NCBI RefSeq assembly: GCF_036588685.1
Contig: NC_086374.1
Location: 20,762,886-20,826,885, forward strand
Length of the DNA stretch: 64,000 bases
Source of the DNA: Mytilus trossulus
Lineage: Eukaryota; Mollusca; Bivalvia; Mytilida; Mytilidae
Direction of reading: 5' to 3'
The position numbers and the translations under genes are program-made. Below the pieces are notes generated by a model. It saw nothing but the letters and a program-made list of their open reading frames with translations. It was not told the DNA's origin and made no database searches. Shown in pieces: positions 12,801-22,900 of this stretch. Position 1 is the stretch's first letter. Each line of letters begins with the position of its first letter.

Positions 12801-15800
12801 ATTTCTATTTCTCCGGCTATAACATAGTTTAATGGTGTGTCTTGATTTGCAACAGTAGTTACCTGGAATGAGTTTAATAACACTGCAGTCATTAAATGAA
12901 CGTTGCAATAATTATAATGGAAGACAATTTTTGTTATATTATTGTTTTTCTCGAAATAAAGAAATATGCTAATAAAAAGTGGCGACCAATATTATAATAA
13001 AACCGTGTGACCAATATCATTATAATACACTGTTGCAAACATCGTTAAAAATAAACTTTGTGGACTAATTTTCTTTAGACTGTATTTAGTAGTTTGGATA
13101 TTTTATTGATTTTTTGGTATATTTCTTCCTCAAATTTCACTAGGAACAAGCGATGTCGCTTAACAGTAATGAGTTTCCAGTGGTGGTTAAGTCCGCCAAG
13201 TTACAGAAAGAAACACCATAATTTAATTTTGTATTCAAATACTTACTGCAATGGTTGCAAATACGTACCGTGTTTATCTGGTTTGTGGTTTCATCTGTTA
13301 AAGTCAAAGTAATCTCTTCAATATTGTCTCCATTCACATTGATTGACACAAGTGTTGATACCTTGGTAAGTGAAATCTTTACGGTTGATGACGGTGTTAC
13401 AGTCAGTTTTCTATTATCATCCGAGCTTTGAAGACCAATCAAAGTGTCAGCTGATATTATCTCATCGTCATATGTTATTGACAGACCAACTCCTGAGTCT
13501 TCCATCAAATCAAGAGATGGACATTCCTCAGGTGCAGGTGATGGTGTCGGTGTCGCCATTGAAACTGATGGTCCTTCTGTTGGACCTGTCGATGGTGCTG
13601 TCGTTGTACTGGGTGCACCTGTAGTCGAACTTGATGGTCCTGCTACAGTTGAGGATGGTGTTCCTTCGGTTGCACCTGTCGTCGATGGTGCTGCTGTAGT
13701 AGATGGTGGTCCCCCTGTTTCACCTACTAGTGGCACTGTCGTTATACTTGGTAAACCTGTGATTCCACTTGTCGTCGGTGCCGATGTAGCTGATGAAACA
13801 GTGGTTGGACCTGCTGAGGTTGACTTTTCACATGCAATTAGTTCTATCTTATCAACAGAAACATCAATGTCCTCATTCGATGCAGTAAAAGAGATTTCTA
13901 TTTCTCCGGCTATAACATAGTTTAATGGTGTGTCTTGATTTGCAACAGTAGTTACCTGGAATGAGTTTAATAACACTGCAGTCATTAAATGAACGTTGCA
14001 ATAATTATAATGGAAGACAATTTTTTTTATATTATTGTTTTTCTCGAAATAAAGATATATGCTAATAAAATGTGGCGACCAATATTATAATAAAACCGTG
14101 TGACCAATATCATTAAAATACACTGTTGCTAATATCATTAAAAATAAAGTTTTTGGACTAATTTTCTTAAGACTGTGTTTAGTAGTTTGGATATTTTATT
14201 TGTTTTTTTGGTATATTTCTTCCTGAAATTTCACTAGGAACAAGCGATGTGGCGTAACAGTAATGAGTTTCCAGTGGTGGTTAAGTCCGCCAAGTTACAG
14301 AAAGAAACACCATAATTTGATTTTGTATTCAAATACTTACTGCAATGGTTGCAAATACGTACCGTGTTTATCTGGTTTGTGGTTTCATCTGTAAAAGTCA
14401 AAGTAATCTCTTCAATATTGTCTCCATTCACATTGATTGACACAAGTGTTGATACCTTTGTAAGTGAAATCTTTACGGTTGATGACGGTGTTACAGTCAG
14501 TTTTCTATTATCATCCGAGCTTTGAAGACCAATCAAAGTGTCAGCTGATATTATCTCATCGTCATATGTTATTGACAGACCAACTCCTGAGTCTTCCATC
14601 AAATCAAGAGATGGACATTCCTCAGGTGCAGGTGATGGTGTCGGTGTCGCCATTGAAACTGATGGTCCTTCTGTTACACCTGTCGATGGTGCTGTCGTTG
14701 TACTGGGTGCACCTGTAGTCGAACTTGATGGTCCTGCTACAGTTGAGGATGGTGTTCCTTCGGTTGCACCTGTCGTCGATGGTGCTGTTGTAGTAGATGG
14801 TGGTCCCCCTGTTTCACCTACTAGTGGCACTGTCGTTATACTTGGTAAACCTGTGATTTCACTTGTCGTCGGTGCCGATGTAGCTGATGAAACAGTGGTT
14901 GGACCTGCTGAGGTTGACTTTTCACATGCAATTAGTTCTATCTTATCAACAGAAACATCAATGTCCTCGTTCGATGCAGTAAAAGAGATTTCTATTTCTC
15001 CGGCTATAACATAGTTTAATGGTGTGTCTTGATTTGCAACAGTAGTTACCTGGAATGAGTTAAATAACACTGCAGTCATTAAATGAACGTTGCAATAATT
15101 ATAATGGAAGACAATTTTTGTTATATTATTGTTTTTCTCGAAATAAAGAAATATGCTAATAAAAAGTGGCGACCAATATTATAATAAAACCGTGTGACCA
15201 ATATCATTATAATACACTGTTGCTAATATCATTAAAAATAAAGTTTTTGGACTAATTTTCTTAAGACTGTGTTTAGTAGTTTGGATATTTTATTTGTTTT
15301 TTTGGTATATTTCTTCCTCAAATTTCACTAGGAACAAGCGATGTGGCGTAACAGTAATGAGTTTCCAGTGGTGGTTAAGTCCGCCAAGTTACAGAAAGAA
15401 ACACCATAATTTGATTTTGTATTCAAATACTTACTGCAATGGTTGCAAATACGTACCGTGTTTATCTGGTTTGTGGTTTCATCTGTAAAAGTCAAAGTAA
15501 TCTCTTCAATATTGTCTCCATTCACATTGATTGACACAAGTGTTGATACCTTTGTAAGTGAAATCTTTACGGTTGATGACGGTGTTACAGTCAGTTTTCT
15601 ATTATCATCCGAGCTTTGAAGACCAATCAAAGTGTCAGCTGATATTATCTCATCGTCATATGTTATTGACAGACCAACTCCTGAGTCTTCCATCAAATCA
15701 AGAGATGAACATTCCTCAGGTGCAGGTGATGGTGTCGGTGTCGCCATTGAAACTGATGGTCCTTCTGTTGGACCTGTCGATGGTGCTGTCGTTGTACTGG

Positions 15801-18800
15801 GTGCACCTGTAGTCGAACTTGATGGTCCTGCTACAGTTGAGGATGGTGTTCCTTCGGTTGCACCTGTCGTCGATGGTGCTGCTGTAGTTGATGGTGGTCC
15901 CCCTGTTTCACCTACTAGTGGCACTGTCGTTATACTTGGTAGACCTGTGATTCCACTTGTCGTCGGTGCCGATGTAGCTGATGAAACAGTGGTTGGACCT
16001 GCTGATGTTGACTTTTCACATGCAATTAGTTCTATCTTATCAACAGAAGCATCAATGTCCTCATTCAATGCAGTAAAAGAGATTTCTATTTCTCCGGCTA
16101 TAACATAGTTTAATGGTGTGTCTTGATTTGCAACAGTAGTTACCTGGAATGAGTTTAATAACACTGCAGTCATTAAATGAACATTGCAATAATTATAATG
16201 GAAGACAATTTTTTCATATTATTGTTTTTCTCGAAATAAAGAAATATGCTAATAAAAAGTGGCGACCAATATTATAATAAAACCGTGTGACCAATATCAT
16301 TATAATACACTGTTGCAAACATCGTTAAAAATAAACTTTGTGGACTAATTTTCTTTAGACTGTGTTTAGTAGTTTGGATATTTTATTGATTTTTTGGTAT
16401 ATTTCTTCCTCAAATTTCACTAGGAACAAGCGATGTCGCTTAACAGTAATGAGTTTCCAGTGGTGGTTAAGTCCGCCAAGTTACAGAAAGAAACACCATA
16501 ATTTAATTTTCTATTCAAATACTTACTGCAATGGTTGCAAATACGTACCGTGTTTATCTGGTTTGTGGTTTCATCTGTTAAAGTCAAAGTAATCTCTTCA
16601 ATATTGTCTCCATTCACATTGATTGACACAAGTGTTGATACCTTGGTAAGTGAAATCTTTACGGTTGATGACGGTGTTACAGTCAGTTTTCTATTATCAT
16701 CCGAGCTTTGAAGACCAATCAAAGTGTCAGCTGATATTATCTCATCGTCATATGTTATTGACAAACCAACTCCTGAGTCTTCCATCAAATCAAGAGATGG
16801 ACATTCCTCAGGTGCAGGTGATGGTGTCGGTGTCGCCATTGAAACTGATGGTCCTTCTGTTGGACCTGTCGATGGTGCTGTCGTTGTACTGGGTGCACCT
16901 GTAGTCGAACTTGATGGTTCTGCTACAGTTGAGGATGGTGTTCCTTCGGTTGCACCTGTCGTCGATGGTGCTGCTGTAGTAGATGGTGGTCCCCCTGTTT
17001 CACCTACTAGTGGCACTGTCGTTATACTTGGTAAACCTGTGATTCCACTTGTCGTCGGTGCCGATGTAGCTGATGAAACAGTGGTTGGACCTGCTGAGGT
17101 TGACTTTTCACATGCAATTAGTTCTATCTTATCAACAGAAACATCAATGTCCTCATTCGATGCAGTAAAAGAGATTTCTATTTCTCCGGCTATAACATAG
17201 TTTAATGGTGTGTCTTGATTTGCAACAGTAGTTACCTGGAATGAGTTTAATAACACTGCAGTCATTAAATGAACGTTGCAATAATTATAATGGAAGACAA
17301 TTTTTGTTATATTATTGTTTTTCTCGAAATAAAGAAATATGCTAATAAAAAGTGGCGACCAATATTATAATAAAACCGTGTGACCAATATCATTATAATA
17401 CACTGTTGCAAACATCGTTAAAAATAAACTTTGTGGACTAATTTTCTTTAGACTGTGTTTAGTAGTTTGGATATTTTATTGATTTTTTGGTATATTTCTT
17501 CCTCAAATTTCACTAGGAACAAGCGATGTCGCTTAACAGTAATGCGTTTCCAGTGGTGGTTAAGTCCGCCAAGTTACAGAAAGAAACACCATAATTTAAT
17601 TTTCTATTCAAATACTTACTGCAATGGTTGCAAATACGTACCGTGTTTATCTGGTTTGTGGTTTCATCTGTTAAAGTCAAAGTAATCTCTTCAATATTGT
17701 CTCCATTCACATTGATTGACACAAGTGTTGATACCTTGGTAAGTGAAATCTTTACGGTTGATGACGGTGTTACAGTCAGTTTTCTATTATCATCCGAGCT
17801 TTGAAGACCAATCAAAGTGTCAGCTGATATTATCTCATCGTCATATGTTATTGACAAACCAACTCCTGAGTCTTCCATCAAATCAAGAGATGGACATTCC
17901 TCAGGTGCAGGTGATGGTGTCGGTGTCGCCATTGAAACTGATGGTCCTTCTGTTGGACCTGTCGATGGTGCTGTCGTTGTACTGGGTGCACCTGTAGTCG
18001 AACTTGATGGTCCTGCTACAGTTGAGGATGGTGTTCCTTCGGTTGCACCTGTCGTCGATGGTGCTGCTGTAGTAGATGGTGGTCCCCCTGTTTCACCTAC
18101 TAGTGGCACTGTCGTTATACTTGGTAAACCTGTGATTCCACTTGTCGTCGGTGCCGATGTAGCTGATGAAACAGTGGTTGGACCTGCTGATGTTGACTTT
18201 TCACATGCAATTAGTTCTATCTTATCAACAGAAACATCAATGTCCTCATTCGATGCAGTAAAAGAGATTTCTATTTCTCCGGCTATAACATAGTTTAATG
18301 GTGTGTCTTGATTTGCAACAGTAGTTACCTGGAATGAGTTTAATAACACTGCAGTCATTAAATGAACGTTGCAATAATTATAATGGAAGACAATTTTTTT
18401 ATATTATTGTTTTTCTCGAAATAAAGAAATATGCTAATAAAAAGTGGCGACCAATATTATAATAAAACCGTGTGACCAATATCATTATAATACACTGTTG
18501 CTAATATCATTAAAAATAAAGTTTTTGGACTAATTTTCTTAAGACTGTGTTAGTAGTTTGGATATTTTATTGATTTTTTGGTATATTTCTTCCTCAAATT
18601 TCACTAGGAACAAGCCATTTGGCTTAACAGTAATGAGTTTCCAGTGGTGGTTAAGACCGCCAAGTTACAGAAAGAAACACCATAATTTGATTTTGTATTC
18701 AAATACTTACTGCAATGGTTGCAAATACGTACCGTGTTTAACTGGTTTGTGGTTTCATCTGTAAAAGTCAAAGTAATCTCTTCAATATTGTCTCCATTCA

Positions 18801-21286
18801 CATTGATTGACACAAGTGTTGAAACCTTGGTAAGTGAAATCTTTATGGTTGATGACGGTGTTACAGTCAGTTTTCTATTATCATCCGAGCTTTGAAGACC
18901 AATCAAAGTGTCAGCTGATATTATCTCATCGTCATATGTTATTGACAGACCAACTCCTGAGTCTTCCATCAAATCAAGAGATGGACATTCCTCAGGTGCA
19001 GGTGATGGTGTCGGTGTCGCCATTGAAACTGATGGTCCTTCTGTTGGACCTGTCGATGGTGCTGTCGTTGTACTGGGTGCACCTGTAGTCGAACTTGATG
19101 GTCCTGCTACAGTTGAGGATGGTGTTCCTTCGGTTGCACCTGTCGTCGATGGTGCTGCTGTAGTAGATGGTGGTCCCCCTGTTTCACCTACTAGTGGCAC
19201 TGTCGTTATACTTGGTAGACCTGTGATTCCACTTGTCGTCTGTGCCGATGTAGCTGATGAAACAGTGGTTGGACCTGCTGATGTTGACTTTTCACATGCA
19301 ATTAGTTCTATCTTATCAACAGAAACATCAATGTCCTCATTCGATGCAGTAAAAGAGATTTCTATTTCTCCGGCTATAACATAGTTTAATTGTGTGTCTT
19401 GATTTGCAACAGTAGTTACCTGGAATGAGTTTAATAACACTGCAGTCATTTAATGAACGTTGCAATAATTATAATGGAAGACAATTTTTGTAATATTATT
19501 GTTTTTCTCGAAATAAAGAAATATGCTAATAAAAAGTGGCGACCAATATTATAATAAAACCGTGTGACCAATATCATTATAATACACTGTTGCTAATATC
19601 ATTAAAAATAAACTTTTTGGACTAATTTTCTTAAGACTGTGTTTAGTAGTTTGGATATTTTATTGATTTTTTGGTATATTTCTTCCTCAAATTTCACTAG
19701 GAACAAGCCATTTGGCTTAACAGTAATGAGTTTCCAGTGGTGGTTAAGTCCGCCAAGTTACAGGAAGAAACTCCATAATTTAATTTTGTATTCAAATACT
19801 TACTGCAATGGTTGCAAATACGTACCGTGTTTATCTGGTTTGTGGTTTCATCTGTAAAAGTCAAAGTAATCTCTTCAATATTGTCTCCATTCACATTGAT
19901 TGACACAAGTGTTGATACCTTTGTAAGTGAAATCTTTACGGTTGATGACGGTGTTACAGTCAGTTTTCTATTATCATCCGAGCTTTGAAGACCAATCAAA
20001 GTGTCAGCTGATATTATCTCATCGTCATATGTTATTGACAGACCAACTCCTGAGTCTTCCATCAAATCAAGAGATGGACATTCCTCAGGTGCAGGTGATG
20101 GTGTCGGTGTCGCCATTGACACTGATGGTCCTTCTGTTGGACCTGTCGATGGTGCTGTCGTTGTACTGGGTGCACCTGTAGTCGAACTTGATGGTCCTGC
20201 TACAGTTGAGGATGGTGTTCCTTCGGTTGCACCTGTCGTCGATGGTGCTGCTGTAGTAGATGGTGGTCCCCCTGTTTCACCTACTAGTGGCACTGTCGTT
20301 ATACTTGGTAAACCTGTGAGTCCACTTGTCGTCGGTGCCGATGTAGCTGATGAAACAGTGGTTGGACCTGCTGAGGTTGACTTTTCACATGCAATAAGTT
20401 CTATCTTATCAACAGAAACATCAATGTCCTCATTCGATGCAGTAAAAGAGATTTCTATTTCTCCGGCTATAACATACTTTAATGGTGTGTCTTGATTTGC
20501 AACAGTAGTTACCTGGAATGAGTTTAATAACACTGCAGTCATTAAATGAACGTTGCAATAATTATAATGGAAGACATTTTTTTTCATATTGTTGTTTTTC
20601 TCGACATGAAGAAATATGCCAATAAAAAGTGGCGACCAATATTATAATAAAACCGTGTGACCAATATCATTATAATACACTGTTGCTAATATCATTAAAA
20701 ATAAACTTTTTGGGCTAATTTTCTTGAGACTGTGTTTAGTCGATTGAATATTTTACTGATTTTTTGGTATATTTCTTCCTCAAATTTCACTAGGAACAAG
20801 CGATGTGGCTTAACAGTAATGAGTTTCCAGTGATGGTTAAGTCCGAAATTTTACAGAAAGAAACACCATAATTTAACTTTGTATTCAAATACTTTCTGCA
20901 ATGGTTGCCAATACGTACCGTTTTTTTCTGGTTTATGGTTTCATCTGTAAAAGTCAAAGTAATCTCTTCAATATTGTCTCCATTCACATTGATTGACACA
21001 AGTGTTGATACCTTGGTAAGTGAAATCTTTACGGTTGATGAAGGTGTTACAGTCAGTTTTCTATTATCATCCGAGCTTTGAAGACCAATCAAAGTGTCAG
21101 CTGATATTATCTCATCGTCATATGTTATTGACAGACCAACTCCTGAGTCTTCCATCAAATCAAGAGATAGACATTCCTCAGGTGCAGGTGATGGTGTCGG
21201 TGTCGCCATTGAAACTGATGGCCCTTCTGTTGGACTCATTGATGTTGTTGCAATCGATGTTCCTCTGGTTTTATCTGAAGTTGAAC
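144..21286 (-). CDS. Giant mucin-like repeat protein, partial (20 exons; 3' end off window, 5' exons not found)
   Basis: This is a spliced model on the minus strand. Nineteen exons of 229 codons and one of 122 codons give about 4,470 residues. Each acceptor reads 'aaactcattccag' and each donor 'acg|gtacgt'. All full exons are phase 0 at both ends, so they chain in frame, and none has an internal stop. Each repeat reads: second half of a domain ending in Cys42, a Thr/Ser/Pro linker (about residues 45-141) that is a likely O-glycosylation platform, then the first half of the next domain from Cys145. Splicing exon n to n+1 restores a Cys-to-Cys module of about 127 residues rich in alternating hydrophobics, suggesting a beta-sandwich. 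No family was recognised with certainty. A secreted or cell-surface mucin-like protein is inferred. No signal peptide exon is visible, and the N- and C-termini lie outside what can be assigned. Confidence 0.75.
1239..1925 (-). CDS. Array exon 2 (A type)
   Basis: The translation matches the array consensus at every residue, so this copy is a convenient reference. Acceptor AG at 1926-1927, donor GT at 1237-1238. Confidence 0.78.
2333..3019 (-). CDS. Array exon 3 (A type)
   Basis: Two changes in the linker: residue 75 Pro to Thr and residue 81 Gly to Glu. Confidence 0.75.
3427..4113 (-). CDS. Array exon 4 (A type)
   Basis: Residue 39 Leu to Ile beside the conserved Cys42, and residue 48 Ala to Thr. 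The Thr48 variant is shared with copy 6. Confidence 0.75.
4521..5207 (-). CDS. Array exon 5 (A type, start of A-B alternation)
   Basis: Residue 90 Pro to Gln. A silent variant ('accaattaaag' on the plus strand) is shared only with copies 7 and 11, which links these copies by recent exchange. Confidence 0.75.
5614..6300 (-). CDS. Array exon 6 (B type)
   Basis: Carries the B-type residue Leu219 (Phe in A), Thr48 and Ile63. The downstream intron is B type. Confidence 0.75.
6708..7394 (-). CDS. Array exon 7 (A type)
   Basis: Residue 70 Ser to Ile. It shares the 'accaattaaag' variant with copies 5 and 11. Confidence 0.75.
7801..8487 (-). CDS. Array exon 8 (B type)
   Basis: Only the B-type Leu219 separates it from consensus. 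Confidence 0.75.
8896..9582 (-). CDS. Array exon 9 (A type)
   Basis: Residue 141 Ala to Thr, just before the Glu-Glu-Cys that opens the next domain half. Confidence 0.75.
9989..10675 (-). CDS. Array exon 10 (B type)
   Basis: Leu219 plus residue 115 Pro to Thr, a pair shared exactly with copy 12 located 2,187 bp away. Confidence 0.75.
11083..11769 (-). CDS. Array exon 11 (A type)
   Basis: Residue 125 Pro to Gln. The same base change puts a stop into the antisense frame, which is open in all other full copies. Confidence 0.75.
12176..12862 (-). CDS. Array exon 12 (B type)
   Basis: Same Thr115/Leu219 combination as copy 10. Confidence 0.75.
13269..13955 (-). CDS. Array exon 13 (B type)
   Basis: Leu219 only. 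It follows another B unit, so the strict A-B alternation ends here. Confidence 0.75.
14363..15049 (-). CDS. Array exon 14 (A type)
   Basis: Three linker changes: residue 64 Gly to Glu, 88 Ala to Thr, 125 Pro to Val. The last needs two base changes in one codon. Confidence 0.75.
15457..16143 (-). CDS. Array exon 15 (A type)
   Basis: Changes lie in the domain halves: residue 26 Ser to Leu, 32 Val to Ala, 146 Pro to Ser. Confidence 0.75.
16549..17235 (-). CDS. Array exon 16 (B type)
   Basis: Leu219 plus residue 106 Gly to Glu in the linker. Confidence 0.75.
17642..18328 (-). CDS. Array exon 17 (B type)
   Basis: Leu219 only. Its intron is the B form, with 'ttttctattc' as in copies 8 and 16. 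Confidence 0.75.
18733..19419 (-). CDS. Array exon 18 (C type)
   Basis: One of the most diverged full copies: residue 10 Pro to Gln, 60 Pro to Gln, 192 Val to Ile, 227 Ile to Leu. The neighbouring intron has the C-type 'agccatttggctt'. Confidence 0.75.
19826..20512 (-). CDS. Array exon 19 (C type)
   Basis: Residue 12 Asn to Lys and residue 65 Ile to Leu. This is the first full-length copy in transcript order. Confidence 0.75.
20919..21286 (-). CDS. Array exon 20, 5'-most and shorter, unique 5' part
   Basis: 368 bp, phase 1 in and phase 0 out (122 codons plus two bases). The acceptor is 'tttatctccttcag'. The first ~20 residues (Ser/Thr-rich, ending SMSPTEG) are not in the array unit; homology begins at the linker's end. 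Variants are residue 146 Leu, 224 Ile, 227 Lys and 228 Lys. The downstream 'gtaagt' seen in other copies is mutated to 'gaaagt' here while 'gtacgt' is kept, which supports gtacgt as the true donor. A Gly codon would be completed from an upstream exon that I could not identify. Confidence 0.65.
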
Positions 21287-21714
21287 CTGAAGGAGATAAA
21301 AGTTACGATTCAAATCATATAGGTCTAAATACTTTATAATTTTGACTGTCTTATTTGAAACAACAAGTAAGTAAGGTCTCTTAGATTTTGAAGAATGTGA
21401 GGCTCTGAAAGACATTCACGTAGTTGTTGTTTCTTCAGACAGACAAAATATTATCTGCAAAGATTTAAATATTCATTATAATTTAGAAAAACAAGAGAAA
21501 AATATGGAAAATCAATAGAGTAAGCATGTTGTGGTTTTGAAATTAGTTCGTAAGGCTCTGGACAACATGCTCCTCTATCAATTCCATAAAATATACCCTC
21601 TATGCATACATGTATTAAGTCATACTTACTAGTCGTCTGAAGCATTAAATTAATATACAGTAATATGGTATACTTGTCCATTACTGTAGGTAAATAAACA
21701 AATATAACAATATT
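21287..21714. other. Unique sequence upstream of the array, no confident gene
   Basis: On the minus strand an open frame of 76 codons (21451..21681) contains an ACCPEPY stretch, but it has no convincing splice pair and no recognised domain. It could hold part of an upstream exon of the mucin-like gene; I cannot support that. Confidence 0.3.
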
Positions 21715-22190
21715 GTATACATATGTTAAACTTACCCTCTGAAATATAACAATAGGTTATACATTTGTACTTACCCTCTGAAATGTAACAATATGGTATA
21801 CTCACCCTCTGAAATGTAACAATATGTTATACCCACCCTCTGAAAATATAATAATATGATAAACTTACCCTCTGAAATATAACAATATGTTACAAATGCC
21901 ATCTGAAATATAAAAATATGTTATACTTACCCTCTGAAATGTATCAATATGTTATACTTACTTTCTGAAATGTAACAATAGCTGAAAATATAACAATATG
22001 ATATACTTACCCTCTGAAATGTAATAATATCTGATAATATAACAATATTGTATACTTACCCTCTGAAATATTACAATACTTACCCTCTGAAATAAAACAA
22101 TACTTACCCTATGACATATAACAATACTTACCCTATGAAATATAAGAATACTTACCCTCTGAAATTTAACGATATGGTATACTTACCCTC
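21715..22190 (-). repeat. Minisatellite whose unit contains a splice-donor motif
   Basis: About 14 degenerate units of 25-45 bp with core 'acttaccctctgaaat' on the plus strand. On the minus strand the core reads 'atttcagagggtaagt', which places an acceptor-like 'tttcag' directly before a strong donor 'gg|gtaagt'. The last unit at the right end is the apparent donor of the exon-like segment 22187..22283, suggesting that the repeat grew from that exon-intron junction. Confidence 0.8.
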
Positions 22191-22543
22191 TGGTACTAAA
22201 CCTTTTTGGTCAGATATTATGTTGTTTTAACACCTTGGGATTTAGCCTGCTCGAATAAGTATGTGACTTTGGTGTGGAAATCACTGAAAATACATGTATT
22301 AAATTAAAAATAAATGAAATTACTTGAGTTAAATTTTCATGACTTACCTTGTTCGTTCATATGAAAATAGCAATCATCTACAAACCTCACAGTAGTTATA
22401 AACACTGAAGTTTTGTCGAAGCGTCTAACCATTTGTTCTACCACAACGGATGTGCTGTATCAGCCTGCATCAATAATTGCTTTATTATTAACGTTTGGCC
22501 TATAAATGATCAACTTTCCATATGTGATATATGTGCGTAGCCC
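22187..22543 (-). pseudogene. Decayed two-exon gene fragment
   Basis: Two exon-like segments with good splice sites. The first (22348..22543) has acceptor 'tttattacag' and donor 'caag|gtaagt'. It reads through conserved-looking sequence (RTYITYGKLIIY, then VVEQMVRRF, then FVDDCYFHMNEQ) but has an in-frame TGA at about residue 28. The second (22187..22283) has acceptor 'ttttcag' and donor 'agg|gtaagt'. It reads DFHTKVTYLFEQAKSQGV only in a frame one base off from the first exon, and then hits TAA; a further shift gives ISDQKGLVPE. One stop and two single-base frame breaks suggest a pseudogene. I do not recognise the family. Confidence 0.4.
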
Positions 22544-22724
22544 CTGTAATAAATAAATGTTTGCATTAATAAACAAATAAATGCTGTTTAAAACGACAGT
22601 CTGGTGTGCTTTGTTTCGATCAGATCGGATAAGTTCACCATTTGTTCTAATTCTGTCCCTTTTCACCTACTTACCAAGTAATGGGATGGTTAAGCGCACG
22701 TATACATGATAAGTCCCATACTAT

Positions 22725-22900
22725 TTAGTATGTGTCTGTCACAAGTCAGGTCCCTGAAATTCGGTGGTTGTTGTCTATCATATTTGGGTTTGTTTTGGGT
22801 TTTTTTTTTGCTTAGTCTTTTAAGACATGCACCAGGCCCATTAATTTTAACTAATAAATCTTTATAAAATGCCGAGTGAACATTGAAGGATAAAATCAAT
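22725..22900 (+). repeat. Dispersed repeat fragment (family R1, 5' part)
   Basis: Contains 'cacaagtcaggtccctgaaa' and 'tcggtggttgttgtc', matching the 'caagtcaggagcctgtaatt' and 'cagtggttgtcgt' segment of the fuller copy at 29365. Confidence 0.55.

Larger units (their letters stand above)
1..21236 (-). repeat. Tandem array of ~1.09-kb exon-intron units (about 20 copies)
   Basis: Twenty head-to-tail copies of a unit whose spacing varies only from 1,091 to 1,095 bp. Each unit is one 687-bp minus-strand exon plus a ~406-bp intron. Copies differ by scattered single-base changes and a few 1-2 base indels. The first base of the window already lies inside the intron part of a unit, so the array continues to the left. 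Homology ends at about 21236, inside the linker part of the 5'-most exon. Intron subtypes can be told apart: A ('ggcgtaacagtaatgag', 'aaagtttttgg'), B ('tcgcttaacagtaatg', 'aaactttgtgg'), C ('agccatttggcttaac'). Confidence 0.97.

Noticed and set aside
21715-22190. CRISPR-like array of short repeats
   Set aside because: Units are contiguous and degenerate, without unique spacers, in an intron-bearing animal genome; a minisatellite explains them.
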